Shown here: positions 7,639-13,119 of the stretch, in pieces | How positions within the stretch are numbered: the first letter of the stretch is position 1 | Layout of the letters: each line of letters opens with the position of its first letter | DNA from: Bacteroidales bacterium | Lineage (GTDB): Bacteria; Bacteroidota; Bacteroidia; Bacteroidales; ML635J-15 | DNA: 13,119 bases | Direction of reading: 5' to 3' | Assembly (NCBI GenBank): GCA_028701945.1 | Contig: JAQVPT010000065.1 | Coordinates: 1 to 13,119, forward strand | Notes under the pieces: generated by a model | Databases searched by the model: none | What the model was told of the DNA's origin: nothing | What the model saw: the letters and a program-made list of their open reading frames with translations, nothing else | Position numbers and translations under genes: made by a program

Positions 7639-9054
7639 CTATTGCCTTTCAATAAAATCGGCTATTATTTTAAGAGTTTCTACCGAAAATGTTTCTGAAA
7701 TGTAAAAGTATTCTTCTACCGTGCCATTTTCAGCAGTTTGAAATAGATGATTTAAGCCTTTCATCTTTTGAGTTTCCAATGTTTTACACTTTTTGGGATT
7801 GATATTATTTGTAAATGCCTCAATATTTTCGTCGCAATCAACTTGAATATCTTTTGTCCCATTTAGTGCTAATATTGGGCATTTTATTTTACGCAAATAT
7901 TTTGCAGGTTCAAAAGCAAGAAAGTATTTCATCCAATCTGAAGATAATTGCATAACTGCTAGATTAATTCCCCGTTGATTTAGCATAAGTTCTTCTTTTT
8001 GCTCTTGTGTAAGATTTGTTGAGTATGATTCAAATAAATCCTCAATTTGTTTTCTAAGACTTGATATGTCCTTTGATTTTATTGCTATGTCAAAAGATTT
8101 GCTGTTTATCTCTCTTATCAAAAGAATGTCGGACTCATTTATTCCTGCGGCTCGATTAATTTCTTCAGATTGTTTTAGCATCAGACTTTTAATATTTATT
8201 GCCGGACCCGCAAGGGAAATAATATATGCTATATCTTTTGGGTATTTAGCCGCCAGCATCATTGCTATCATTCCACCTTCGCTGTGTCCAATCACACCAA
8301 TGCTTTGAGCGTCAATATTTGGATAATCTTTAAAATAATTAACAACAGTGTAGGCATCAGTCATAAAATCATAAGTAGTTGCATTACTAAAATTACCCTT
8401 AGATTCTCCAACCCCGCGGTCGTCATATCTAAATACTGCAATGTTTTGATTTGTAAGATAATCTGCAATAACTTTGAATGGTTGATGACCGGCAATTTCT
8501 TCATTTCTATCTTGTGCCCCCGATCCCGTTATAAGAATTACCAATTTGTGTTGATTTTGATTATCGGGAAGAGTTAGTGTCCCACATAAAGTAGAATTTC
8601 CTTTTTTGTTTTCAATACAAATGGTTTTTTCTATATACGCAAATGGTGGTTGAGGGGTTTGCGGTCTTTCTAAAAAAGACAACTCAGTTTTCTTAATTTT
8701 ATTGAACCCAACGGCAATGTTTTGATTTCCTTGTTTCCATGAGCCAACATAAGTTTGAGCAGTATCATTCCAAACGCCAGTATATTCAGCTTTCAAATTC
8801 TTAATAGTAATAATAATACTGTCTTCAATAAGTTTAGTTTGTGCTTGCATATCATAAATAAATTGCTTGGGAACATACATCGAAGTATTTTTATCTTCGT
8901 TAGAATGATCAATAATAAAAATGACTTCTAAAGGAGCGGCACGTGTCTCAATATTACCTTGCAAATAAATCGTATTTTCTTGTGCTATTGTATTTTGGCT
9001 TATAATGCAAATGAAAAATAGTGGGAAAATGTGTTTGACAAAGAATGTTTTCAT
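7639..9054 (-). CDS. exported alpha/beta hydrolase (serine esterase/acyl hydrolase-like)
   Basis: A 471-residue protein with a signal peptide of about 25 residues (ends SQNTIAQ). Residues 26-140 form an extra beta-rich N-terminal domain (YTGVWNDTAQTYVGSW), as seen in Bacteroidota hydrolases that carry an uncharacterised domain before the catalytic part. The alpha/beta hydrolase domain follows. It has an oxyanion-loop motif GSGAQDRNE (177-185), YDDRGVGES (210-218), the nucleophile elbow GHSEGG with S258, an acid at D402 (NGTKDIQVD) and H436 (KGLNH). The triad is complete, so an active periplasmic or surface hydrolase is expected. A long helical cap (about 285-380) separates the elbow from the last strands. 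The substrate is unknown; ester or acyl hydrolysis is inferred. The start is supported by the signal peptide and a -7 box just upstream. Confidence 0.92.
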   Translation of the reverse strand: MKTFFVKHIFPLFFICIISQNTIAQENTIYLQGNIETRAAPLEVIFIIDHSNEDKNTSMYVPKQFIYDMQAQTKLIEDSIIITIKNLKAEYTGVWNDTAQTYVGSWKQGNQNIAVGFNKIKKTELSFLERPQTPQPPFAYIEKTICIENKKGNSTLCGTLTLPDNQNQHKLVILITGSGAQDRNEEIAGHQPFKVIADYLTNQNIAVFRYDDRGVGESKGNFSNATTYDFMTDAYTVVNYFKDYPNIDAQSIGVIGHSEGGMIAMMLAAKYPKDIAYIISLAGPAINIKSLMLKQSEEINRAAGINESDILLIREINSKSFDIAIKSKDISSLRKQIEDLFESYSTNLTQEQKEELMLNQRGINLAVMQLSSDWMKYFLAFEPAKYLRKIKCPILALNGTKDIQVDCDENIEAFTNNINPKKCKTLETQKMKGLNHLFQTAENGTVEEYFYISETFSVETLKIIADFIERQ

Positions 9055-9074
9055 AATAGTTTGAATTTTTGAAA

Positions 9075-9082
9075 CAAATTTA
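9075..9082 (-). promoter_or_regulatory. -7 promoter box of the hydrolase gene
   Basis: The minus strand reads TAAATTTG, an exact match to TAnnTTTG, with about 20 nt to the ATG at 9054. The -33 region (TTAG about 21 nt upstream) is poor. It lies just outside the neighbouring MITE-like element, which begins at 9113. Confidence 0.5.
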
Positions 9083-9142
9083 TGTAAATTTTATCTAATT
9101 TAACTAAAATTATTCTTAGTACATGACAAAATTTTTGTCATA

Positions 9143-9178
9143 ATCTTTGCTGACCAGAAAATTGGTCATCGCAAAGAT
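9143..9178. repeat. bulged stem-loop inside the MITE-like element
   Basis: ATCTTTGCTGACCA (9143-9156) pairs with TGGTCA (9163-9168) and GCAAAGAT (9171-9178), with a 6-nt loop and a 2-nt TC bulge. Bulged hairpins of this kind are typical recognition structures of single-strand transposases and REP units. The link here is inferred. Confidence 0.75.
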
Positions 9179-9204
9179 ATACGCCAAAAATAGCATTTCG
9201 TTTA

Positions 9205-9249
9205 TTTGTAACCCCAGACTACGAATAAATTCTTGTCTGGGGTTACAAA
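9205..9249. repeat. perfect 15-bp inverted repeat inside the MITE-like element
   Basis: TTTGTAACCCCAGAC (9205-9219) is exactly complementary to GTCTGGGGTTACAAA (9235-9249). The 15-nt loop can itself form a 4-bp GAAT/ATTC stem. No T-tract follows in either direction, so a simple intrinsic terminator is unlikely. Confidence 0.85.
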
Positions 9250-9253
9250 CATT

Positions 9254-9280
9254 AAGCCTATCCAGGCTTTTTAGATTTTT
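9254..9280 (+). terminator. short hairpin with T-rich tail inside the MITE-like element
   Basis: AAGCCT ATCC AGGCTT (9254-9269) forms a 6-bp stem with a tetraloop, followed by TTTAGATTTTTT. This resembles a weak plus-strand terminator and could insulate the downstream promoter. The stem is short, so this is uncertain. Confidence 0.35.
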
Positions 9281-9311
9281 TAAATAAGCTGCTTTGTAAA
9301 AAATGTATTTT

Positions 9312-9345
9312 TTTGTCATGTACTAAGAAATTTATTGTAACTTTA
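9312..9345 (+). promoter_or_regulatory. candidate promoter of the lipocalin-like lipoprotein gene
   Basis: TAACTTTA (9338-9345) matches TAnnTTTG except for the last base. TTTG at 9312-9315, inside the right terminal repeat of the MITE-like element, lies 22 nt upstream, slightly longer than usual for a -33 box. The start site would fall about 25 nt before the ATG at 9378. Confidence 0.4.
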
Positions 9346-9377
9346 GCACTTAATAATTTAATTAAAAACTAATAATT

Positions 9378-9917
9378 ATGAAAGCTAATTTTATATCAAA
9401 AAGAATCGTTTTAATCTTTACCGTGCTAGTATTAATGGGTATGGGTTTTAACTCGTGTAAAAAGTACGAAGAAGGACCTTCATTTACCTTACTTACTGCA
9501 ACTAATCGAATAACAGGTACATGGGAATTAAAAGAAACTAGTCTTAACGGTGCGGTTATTAATATTAACGATATTATTGGTATTTTTATGGGGTCGATGG
9601 CAGCTGATTCAACTGCTGATATGGGATTTGACTTAGGTAATCTTAGTATTAATGGCGTTAAAATGAAATTCGATAAAGACGGTACAGGAAGTTTTATTGC
9701 TTCAGTTACAGTTCCAGTTTTGGGGTCGTATGACATGACAGAGAGTACTACTTGGAAATTCGATGATAAAAAGGATAATGTTGATATTATACTTATGGAA
9801 GAGACAATGTCTTTTGAAATATTGAGATTAACGAATAAAGAACTTTGGCTAAGCATGAGTGAAACAATCAATAATGAAACAAGCACATCAATAATGAAGT
9901 TGGAGAAAGAAAAATAG
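9378..9917 (+). CDS. lipocalin-like lipoprotein
   Basis: A 179-residue predicted lipoprotein. A short basic N-terminus and hydrophobic core lead to a lipobox-like GFNSC with the lipidation Cys at 27, followed by KKYEEGP. The mature domain begins with TATNRITGTWELKETSLNG, the typical opening strand of the lipocalin-like/DUF5004-type beta-barrels of Bacteroidota. It continues with strands such as GVKMKFDKDGTGSFIA, STTWKFDDKKDNVDIIL and SFEILRLTNKELWL, ending near MKLEKEK. Such proteins are envelope lipoproteins of unknown ligand. The acidic residues after the Cys could favour surface export, but the match to a lipoprotein export signal is weak. It stands alone, with its promoter region next to or partly within the MITE-like element. 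Confidence 0.82.
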   Translation: MKANFISKRIVLIFTVLVLMGMGFNSCKKYEEGPSFTLLTATNRITGTWELKETSLNGAVININDIIGIFMGSMAADSTADMGFDLGNLSINGVKMKFDKDGTGSFIASVTVPVLGSYDMTESTTWKFDDKKDNVDIILMEETMSFEILRLTNKELWLSMSETINNETSTSIMKLEKEK

Positions 9918-10133
9918 GTTTTGTCGGTTTGCTTTGATATCCTTTTGTGATTTTTAACAAAAAAATCAGGTACTATTTAGAACATATAGCCAAAACGTAA
10001 AGTTGGGGCGGTGTGCAATATTTCATTTCTGCAATTGTTTTATTTAAGATTCATGATGTTTTTAAAACGTGTTGTAAGTTGCGACTAAAACATGATCCAG
10101 CGAGCAATATTTTTAGATTTCAAATTGAATTTT

Positions 10134-10141
10134 TATCTTTG
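10134..10141 (+). promoter_or_regulatory. -7 promoter box of the nitroreductase gene
   Basis: TATCTTTG, followed by CA, is an exact TAnnTTTG match. A TTTT at 10110-10113 lies 20 nt upstream as a weak -33 box. The expected start site, around 10148, leaves only a few bases before the ATG at 10154 and about 15 before the ATG at 10163. Confidence 0.65.
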
Positions 10142-10153
10142 CAGTAAATTAAA

Positions 10154-10906
10154 ATGACAAGTATGCTTAACGAAATTAAAGAACACCGCTCAATTAGAAA
10201 ATATACCGATAAGCAAATTCCTAAAGATGTAATGGACAGTATTCTAAATGCTGCAATCAGAGCCTCTAACACTGGTAATATGCAAGTTTACTCTATAGTT
10301 GTTACTACAGATTCTAAAATTAAAGATGAATTAGCTCCTACACACTTTAATCAGCCAATGGTAAAAAACGCTCCGGCCATTCTTACCTTTTGTGCTGATT
10401 TTAACCGTTTTAATAAATGGTGTCGTCAGCGGAATGCCGAACCTGGATATGATAATTTTTTATCTTTTCTTACAGCCGCGATTGATGCAATCATAGCTGC
10501 ACAAAATGCTTGTATTGAGGCTCAAGCAAATGGTTTAGGAATTTGTTATCTGGGAACAGCAATATATAACGCTGATAAAATTATAGACATTTTAAATCTT
10601 CCTAAAGGTGTGATTCCAGTAACTGCAGTAACAATTGGTTATCCTGCCGAAACGCCTGAACTTACTGACAGATTACCTATAGAAGCAGTAGTGCATTACG
10701 AAAAATATGACGACTTTACCACTGAAGATATCAATAAACTTTATGAAGAGAAAGAAGCTCGTGAAGATAATAAGCAATTTATCGCCGAAAATAATAAAGA
10801 AACACTTGCCCAAGTGTTTACAGATGTTAGATATCCTTTAGCAAATAATGAGCATTTTTCTGAAGTATTGTTTGGAGTTTTAAAGAAACAGGGCTTTTTA
10901 AAATAA
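10154..10906 (+). CDS. nitroreductase-family FMN-dependent oxidoreductase (NfsA/FRP-like)
   Basis: A 250-residue cytoplasmic flavoprotein. The FMN-binding pattern is clear: HRSIRKY at 11-17, RASNTGNMQ at 36-44, GLGICYLG at 127-134 and IGYPAETPELTDRLP at 161-175. The extra C-terminal part (about 185-250, rich in Asp/Glu/Lys, ending VLKKQGFLK) resembles the longer NfsA/FRP-type members rather than the short NfsB type. Such enzymes use NAD(P)H to reduce nitro compounds, quinones or flavins; the physiological substrate here is unknown. Two starts are possible: M1 at 10154 or M4 at 10163. The second gives a more usual leader length from the strong -7 box and a family-typical start just before the HRSIRK motif. 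The MBL-fold gene follows after 45 nt and may be co-transcribed. Confidence 0.92.
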   Translation: MTSMLNEIKEHRSIRKYTDKQIPKDVMDSILNAAIRASNTGNMQVYSIVVTTDSKIKDELAPTHFNQPMVKNAPAILTFCADFNRFNKWCRQRNAEPGYDNFLSFLTAAIDAIIAAQNACIEAQANGLGICYLGTAIYNADKIIDILNLPKGVIPVTAVTIGYPAETPELTDRLPIEAVVHYEKYDDFTTEDINKLYEEKEAREDNKQFIAENNKETLAQVFTDVRYPLANNEHFSEVLFGVLKKQGFLK

Positions 10907-10951
10907 AATATCAATAGACATAATAATTTGTTTTAGAATAATAATCGTAAT

Positions 10952-12010
10952 ATGTTGATAGGTTTAATTGCTCTATGTGTTTTGTTAGTCAGCTTAATTC
11001 TTAGGGCAAACCATTTTGGAGCAATTCCAGGTAAAGGTAATCAGAAAATACATAATTGTAGTGTTTTTAACGGTAAGCAATTTGTTAATCCAGGTAATGT
11101 TGATGTAAGTATGGATTTTGGAAAGCTTAAGTTGCTTTCATATCAGTTTTTGAAACTGCGAAAACAAAAGCGTCCACCGCAAAACCTCAAAATAGCTCAT
11201 GATTCAAAAAAAGTCTTTCCTAAACCTACTGGGAATGAAATTCAGGTAACATGGTTGGGACACTCCTCTGTTTTAGTAGATTTTGGAGATAAAAGATTAC
11301 TTTTTGACCCGATGTTGTCGCAATACGCTTCTCCTATCCCCGCTTTTGTAAAAAGATTTAAAAACGCATTGACATTTGACAAATATGATTTAGAATTATT
11401 GGGGAAAATTGATGCAGTTATTATTTCACATGACCATTATGACCACCTTGATTATACAACTATTAGTGGATTGAAAGACAGAGTAGATAAGTTTTATGTT
11501 CCTCTTGGAGTTGGAGCACATCTTGAAAAATGGAAAATTGATAAAGCTAAAATTATTGAAGCAGATTGGTGGGATGAGTTTTTTTACGATGATTTAAAAT
11601 TTGTTTGTACTCCTTCCCGACATTTTAGCGGACGTAGAGCAGGTAAACGAAACTACACTTTGTGGGCTTCATGGTTAGTTAAATATAGAGGGAAGTCTGT
11701 TTATTTTAGTGGCGATTCTGGATATTTTGATGGATTTAAAGAAATTAAAGAAAAATATGGTTCAATTGATTTAGCAATGCTAGAATGTGGTCAATATAAT
11801 GAGCTTTGGAAGGAAATACATATGTTGCCTGAACAAACGGTATTAGCTGCAAAAGATCTTGATGCTAAATTACTTTTACCAATTCACAATATGGCTTTTA
11901 GTTTGGCTTTACACCCTTGGTACGAACCTAAGGAGAGAGCTTTAATTGAAGCAAAAAAGCTAAATATTAAACTTGTGGATATTCTCGCTGGAGAAATGTT
12001 TGAAATATGA
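10952..12010 (+). CDS. metallo-beta-lactamase-fold hydrolase (UlaG/NAPE-PLD-like)
   Basis: A 352-residue protein with an N-terminal hydrophobic segment (about 2-17), probably a membrane anchor. The MBL-fold domain starts at about 97 (VTWLGHSSVLVDFGDKRLLFDP). The metal-site motif SHDHYDHLD gives H160, H162, D164 and H165. The other ligands are H224 (PSRHFSGR), D255 (FSGDSGYF) and H312 (LPIHNM), so a complete dinuclear zinc site is predicted. The segments NYTLWASW, EIHMLPEQ and ALHPWYEP are characteristic of the NAPE-PLD/COG2220 branch, whose best-known member is a phospholipase D acting on N-acyl-phosphatidylethanolamine. Bacterial relatives are largely uncharacterised, so a lipid phosphodiester substrate is plausible but not shown. 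The gene ends before a bidirectional terminator shared with the convergent peroxiredoxin gene. Confidence 0.92.
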   Translation: MLIGLIALCVLLVSLILRANHFGAIPGKGNQKIHNCSVFNGKQFVNPGNVDVSMDFGKLKLLSYQFLKLRKQKRPPQNLKIAHDSKKVFPKPTGNEIQVTWLGHSSVLVDFGDKRLLFDPMLSQYASPIPAFVKRFKNALTFDKYDLELLGKIDAVIISHDHYDHLDYTTISGLKDRVDKFYVPLGVGAHLEKWKIDKAKIIEADWWDEFFYDDLKFVCTPSRHFSGRRAGKRNYTLWASWLVKYRGKSVYFSGDSGYFDGFKEIKEKYGSIDLAMLECGQYNELWKEIHMLPEQTVLAAKDLDAKLLLPIHNMAFSLALHPWYEPKERALIEAKKLNIKLVDILAGEMFEI

Positions 12011-12043
12011 TATAAGGGTGATACATAGATTACCTGAAAAACA

Positions 12044-12075
12044 AAAAAAAACGCAATGTTAATTGCGTTTTTTTT
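12044..12075. terminator. bidirectional intrinsic terminator between convergent genes
   Basis: ACGCAAT (12051-12057) pairs with ATTGCGT (12062-12068) around a GTTA loop, with seven A before the left arm (12044-12050) and seven T after the right arm. The A/T runs extend the stem and give a U-tract in both directions, serving the MBL-fold gene on the plus strand and the peroxiredoxin gene on the minus strand. Confidence 0.93.
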
Positions 12076-12087
12076 GCTTTTGGTTTT

Positions 12088-12798
12088 TTATTTTTTCTTT
12101 AATATTGCCTTTAAAACTTTGTCTTTATCAAGTTTTTTAGTACAGAAGAACCAGTCTTTGCAATCAAGTTCTTTGTCATCCATTCTTTCTTTAGCAGCTC
12201 CGCATGAACCAGCAGGAGAAACTATAACATCGTCACCTGGTCTCCAGTCAGCAGGAGTTGCGATTCCAAATTCATCAGCAGTTTGCATTGCAATCAAAGC
12301 TCTGTATAATTCGTCAAAGTTTCTACCAAGACTTAGTGGATAATAGATAATAGCACGGATAATTCCTTTTGGATCTACAAAGAATACTGCTCTTACAGCT
12401 TTAGTATTGCTTTCTCCTGGCATCATCATACCATATTTTGTAGCCACTTCCATTGTGATATCCTCAATCAAAGGGAATTTAACTTCGATGTCTTTCATTC
12501 CTTTATACTCAATTTTTTCCTTGATTGTGCGTAACCATGCAATATGGCTGTATAGTCCGTCAACAGATAAACCTACAAGTTTACAGTTTGCTTCCTCAAA
12601 TTTGTCTTCCATACTAGCAAAAGTCATAAACTCAGAAGTACATACTGGTGTAAAATCAGCAGGATGACTAAATAAAATTGACCAGCTTCCTTTGTAATCT
12701 TTAGGGAAATTTATTTTTCCTTGAGTGGTTTCCGCTACAAATTCTGGTGCTTTTTCGCCAATTCTTGGCATTACATTTACATTGTTGTTTTCTTCCAT
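12088..12798 (-). CDS. peroxiredoxin, Prx6-type (AhpC/TSA superfamily)
   Basis: A 236-residue thiol peroxidase. The active site HPADFTPVCTSEF contains T50 and the peroxidatic C53, with the conserved Arg at 136 (KAVRAVFFVDPKG). The long C-terminal domain, with PLSLGRNFDELYRAL and TPADWRPGDDVIV, places it in the Prx6/1-Cys group rather than AhpC. Three further Cys lie near the end (C199, C213, C219). The C213-x5-C219 pair resembles archaeal-type Prx6 enzymes, in which C-terminal cysteines take part in the thiol cycle. The first nine residues (MEENNNVNV) precede the usual start region MPRIGEKAPEF, so translation from M10 is also possible. It lies 34 nt after a Fur/PerR-type gene on the same strand, consistent with peroxide-responsive expression. 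It reduces hydrogen peroxide or organic peroxides in the cytoplasm. Confidence 0.95.
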   Translation of the reverse strand: MEENNNVNVMPRIGEKAPEFVAETTQGKINFPKDYKGSWSILFSHPADFTPVCTSEFMTFASMEDKFEEANCKLVGLSVDGLYSHIAWLRTIKEKIEYKGMKDIEVKFPLIEDITMEVATKYGMMMPGESNTKAVRAVFFVDPKGIIRAIIYYPLSLGRNFDELYRALIAMQTADEFGIATPADWRPGDDVIVSPAGSCGAAKERMDDKELDCKDWFFCTKKLDKDKVLKAILKKK

Positions 12799-12832
12799 TT
12801 TTTTTGATTTTAATTGTTAATAATATGTTTAT

Positions 12833-13119
12833 TTAATTTTTAAATTCCCCTTTAATATTTAATTTGATATTATGTACTTGGAAACCTGGGATTTCTTTTG
12901 CATTAAAATAATCAATTAATATATTATTGAGGTCTTCGTCATAATAGTCTTCTATTCTTTGCGATGCATCTTCAAATAAATGATGGTGCATTTCTGTAAT
13001 TCCATCGTATCTAAAAACTCCACCAGCTTTTTCGACTTTCCCGATTATTTTATGTTCGACAAATGTTTCTAAAGTCTTGTAAATGGTGCCTTGTGATATA
13101 GCTGGGTTTTTTATTTGTA
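12833..13119 (-). CDS. Fur-family (PerR-like) regulator, partial
   Basis: My reading of the minus strand gives 94 codons ending with TAA at 12833; the start lies beyond the right edge. The visible part begins inside the winged helix with the Fur recognition-helix motif NPAISQGTIYKTLETFVEHKII, then a wing with GGVFRYDG. A dimerisation domain follows, starting MHHHLFEDASQRIEDYYDED and ending HNIKLNIKGEFKN. The fold and motifs match Fur/PerR proteins. No Cys is present anywhere in the visible part, so the usual structural zinc site formed by two CxxC motifs is absent. The gene lies 34 nt upstream of a peroxiredoxin on the same strand, so a PerR-like role in peroxide sensing is the best inference. 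The metal and the sensing residues are not proven. Confidence 0.9.
   Translation of the reverse strand, partial: QIKNPAISQGTIYKTLETFVEHKIIGKVEKAGGVFRYDGITEMHHHLFEDASQRIEDYYDEDLNNILIDYFNAKEIPGFQVHNIKLNIKGEFKN

Larger units (their letters stand above)
9113..9329. mobile_element. 217-bp MITE-like element with 19-bp terminal inverted repeats
   Basis: TTCTTAGTACATGACAAAA (9113-9131) is repeated in perfect inverted form at 9311-9329. Inside are three stem-loops: 9143-9178 (14-bp stem with a 2-nt bulge), 9205-9249 (perfect 15-bp arms beginning TTTGTAACCCCAGAC) and 9254-9269 (6-bp stem, 4-nt loop). The left terminus also forms a local palindrome, TGACAAAA/TTTTGTCA. No transposase domain is encoded. 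A 67-codon minus-strand frame runs almost from repeat to repeat but looks incidental. No clear target-site duplication is visible, so the outer boundary and transposition class are uncertain. It could be a non-autonomous derivative of an insertion sequence or a REP-like palindromic unit mobilised in trans. It occupies most of the divergent gap between the hydrolase and lipoprotein genes. Confidence 0.75.

Noticed and set aside
9116..9319. 67-codon minus-strand ORF spanning the MITE-like element
   Set aside because: Its start and stop codons lie inside the two inverted terminal repeats and its sequence is dictated by the hairpins. It shows no domain, so it is treated as a by-product of the element.
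9362..9886. 174-codon minus-strand ORF opposite the lipoprotein gene
   Set aside because: It is an antisense shadow of a gene with a clear signal peptide, lipobox and lipocalin-like pattern; its own sequence is low-complexity Ser/Ile/Leu.
9948..9968. TGATTTTT/AAAAATCA hairpin after the lipoprotein gene as a terminator
   Set aside because: The stem is almost only A-T pairs and no T-tract follows, so it cannot be supported as a terminator.

Overview
The window looks like a chromosomal segment from a Bacteroidota bacterium. It is AT-rich, and its start codons lack Shine-Dalgarno sequences. Several upstream regions carry the Bacteroidota-type -7 promoter box TAnnTTTG. Protein families also fit: a lipocalin-like lipoprotein with a Cys-Lys-Lys start, a DUF2141 protein, and a Fur-type regulator without zinc cysteines. 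No rRNA, tRNA, CRISPR array, phage gene or transposase gene was seen.

Layout. (1) Positions 1-1759, minus strand: a TetR regulator followed 2 nt later by a TolC-type efflux protein that runs off the left edge. A near-palindromic operator overlaps the regulator's own promoter at 1773-1822. (2) Positions 1760-2379: a 620-bp gap with no convincing gene, holding two inverted-repeat structures. (3) Positions 2380-7253, plus strand: a tight four-gene unit encoding an outer-membrane beta-barrel, a 12-TM RND/MMPL exporter, a LolA-like periplasmic protein and a DUF2141 secreted protein. Together they suggest a trans-envelope route for a hydrophobic or lipid cargo. (4) Positions 7299-9054, minus strand: an exported alpha/beta hydrolase, then a 56-codon ORF, then an intrinsic terminator. 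(5) Positions 9113-9329: a 217-bp non-coding MITE-like element with perfect 19-bp terminal inverted repeats and three internal hairpins, inserted between divergent promoters. (6) Positions 9378-12010, plus strand: a lipocalin-like lipoprotein, a nitroreductase and a NAPE-PLD/UlaG-like metallo-beta-lactamase-fold hydrolase. (7) Positions 12044-13119: a bidirectional terminator, then on the minus strand a Prx6-type peroxiredoxin directly downstream of a Fur/PerR-type regulator cut by the right edge.

How the parts relate. The two transport units lie back to back. The TetR-TolC pair is probably the start of a self-repressed drug-efflux operon, while the barrel-RND-LolA-like unit carries no copy of the TetR operator and is probably regulated separately. 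The right-hand PerR-like/peroxiredoxin pair is a classic peroxide-defence arrangement. The most unusual items are the barrel/RND/LolA-like/DUF2141 cassette with its asymmetric RND proton-relay motif, and the MITE-like element that may supply part of a neighbour's promoter.
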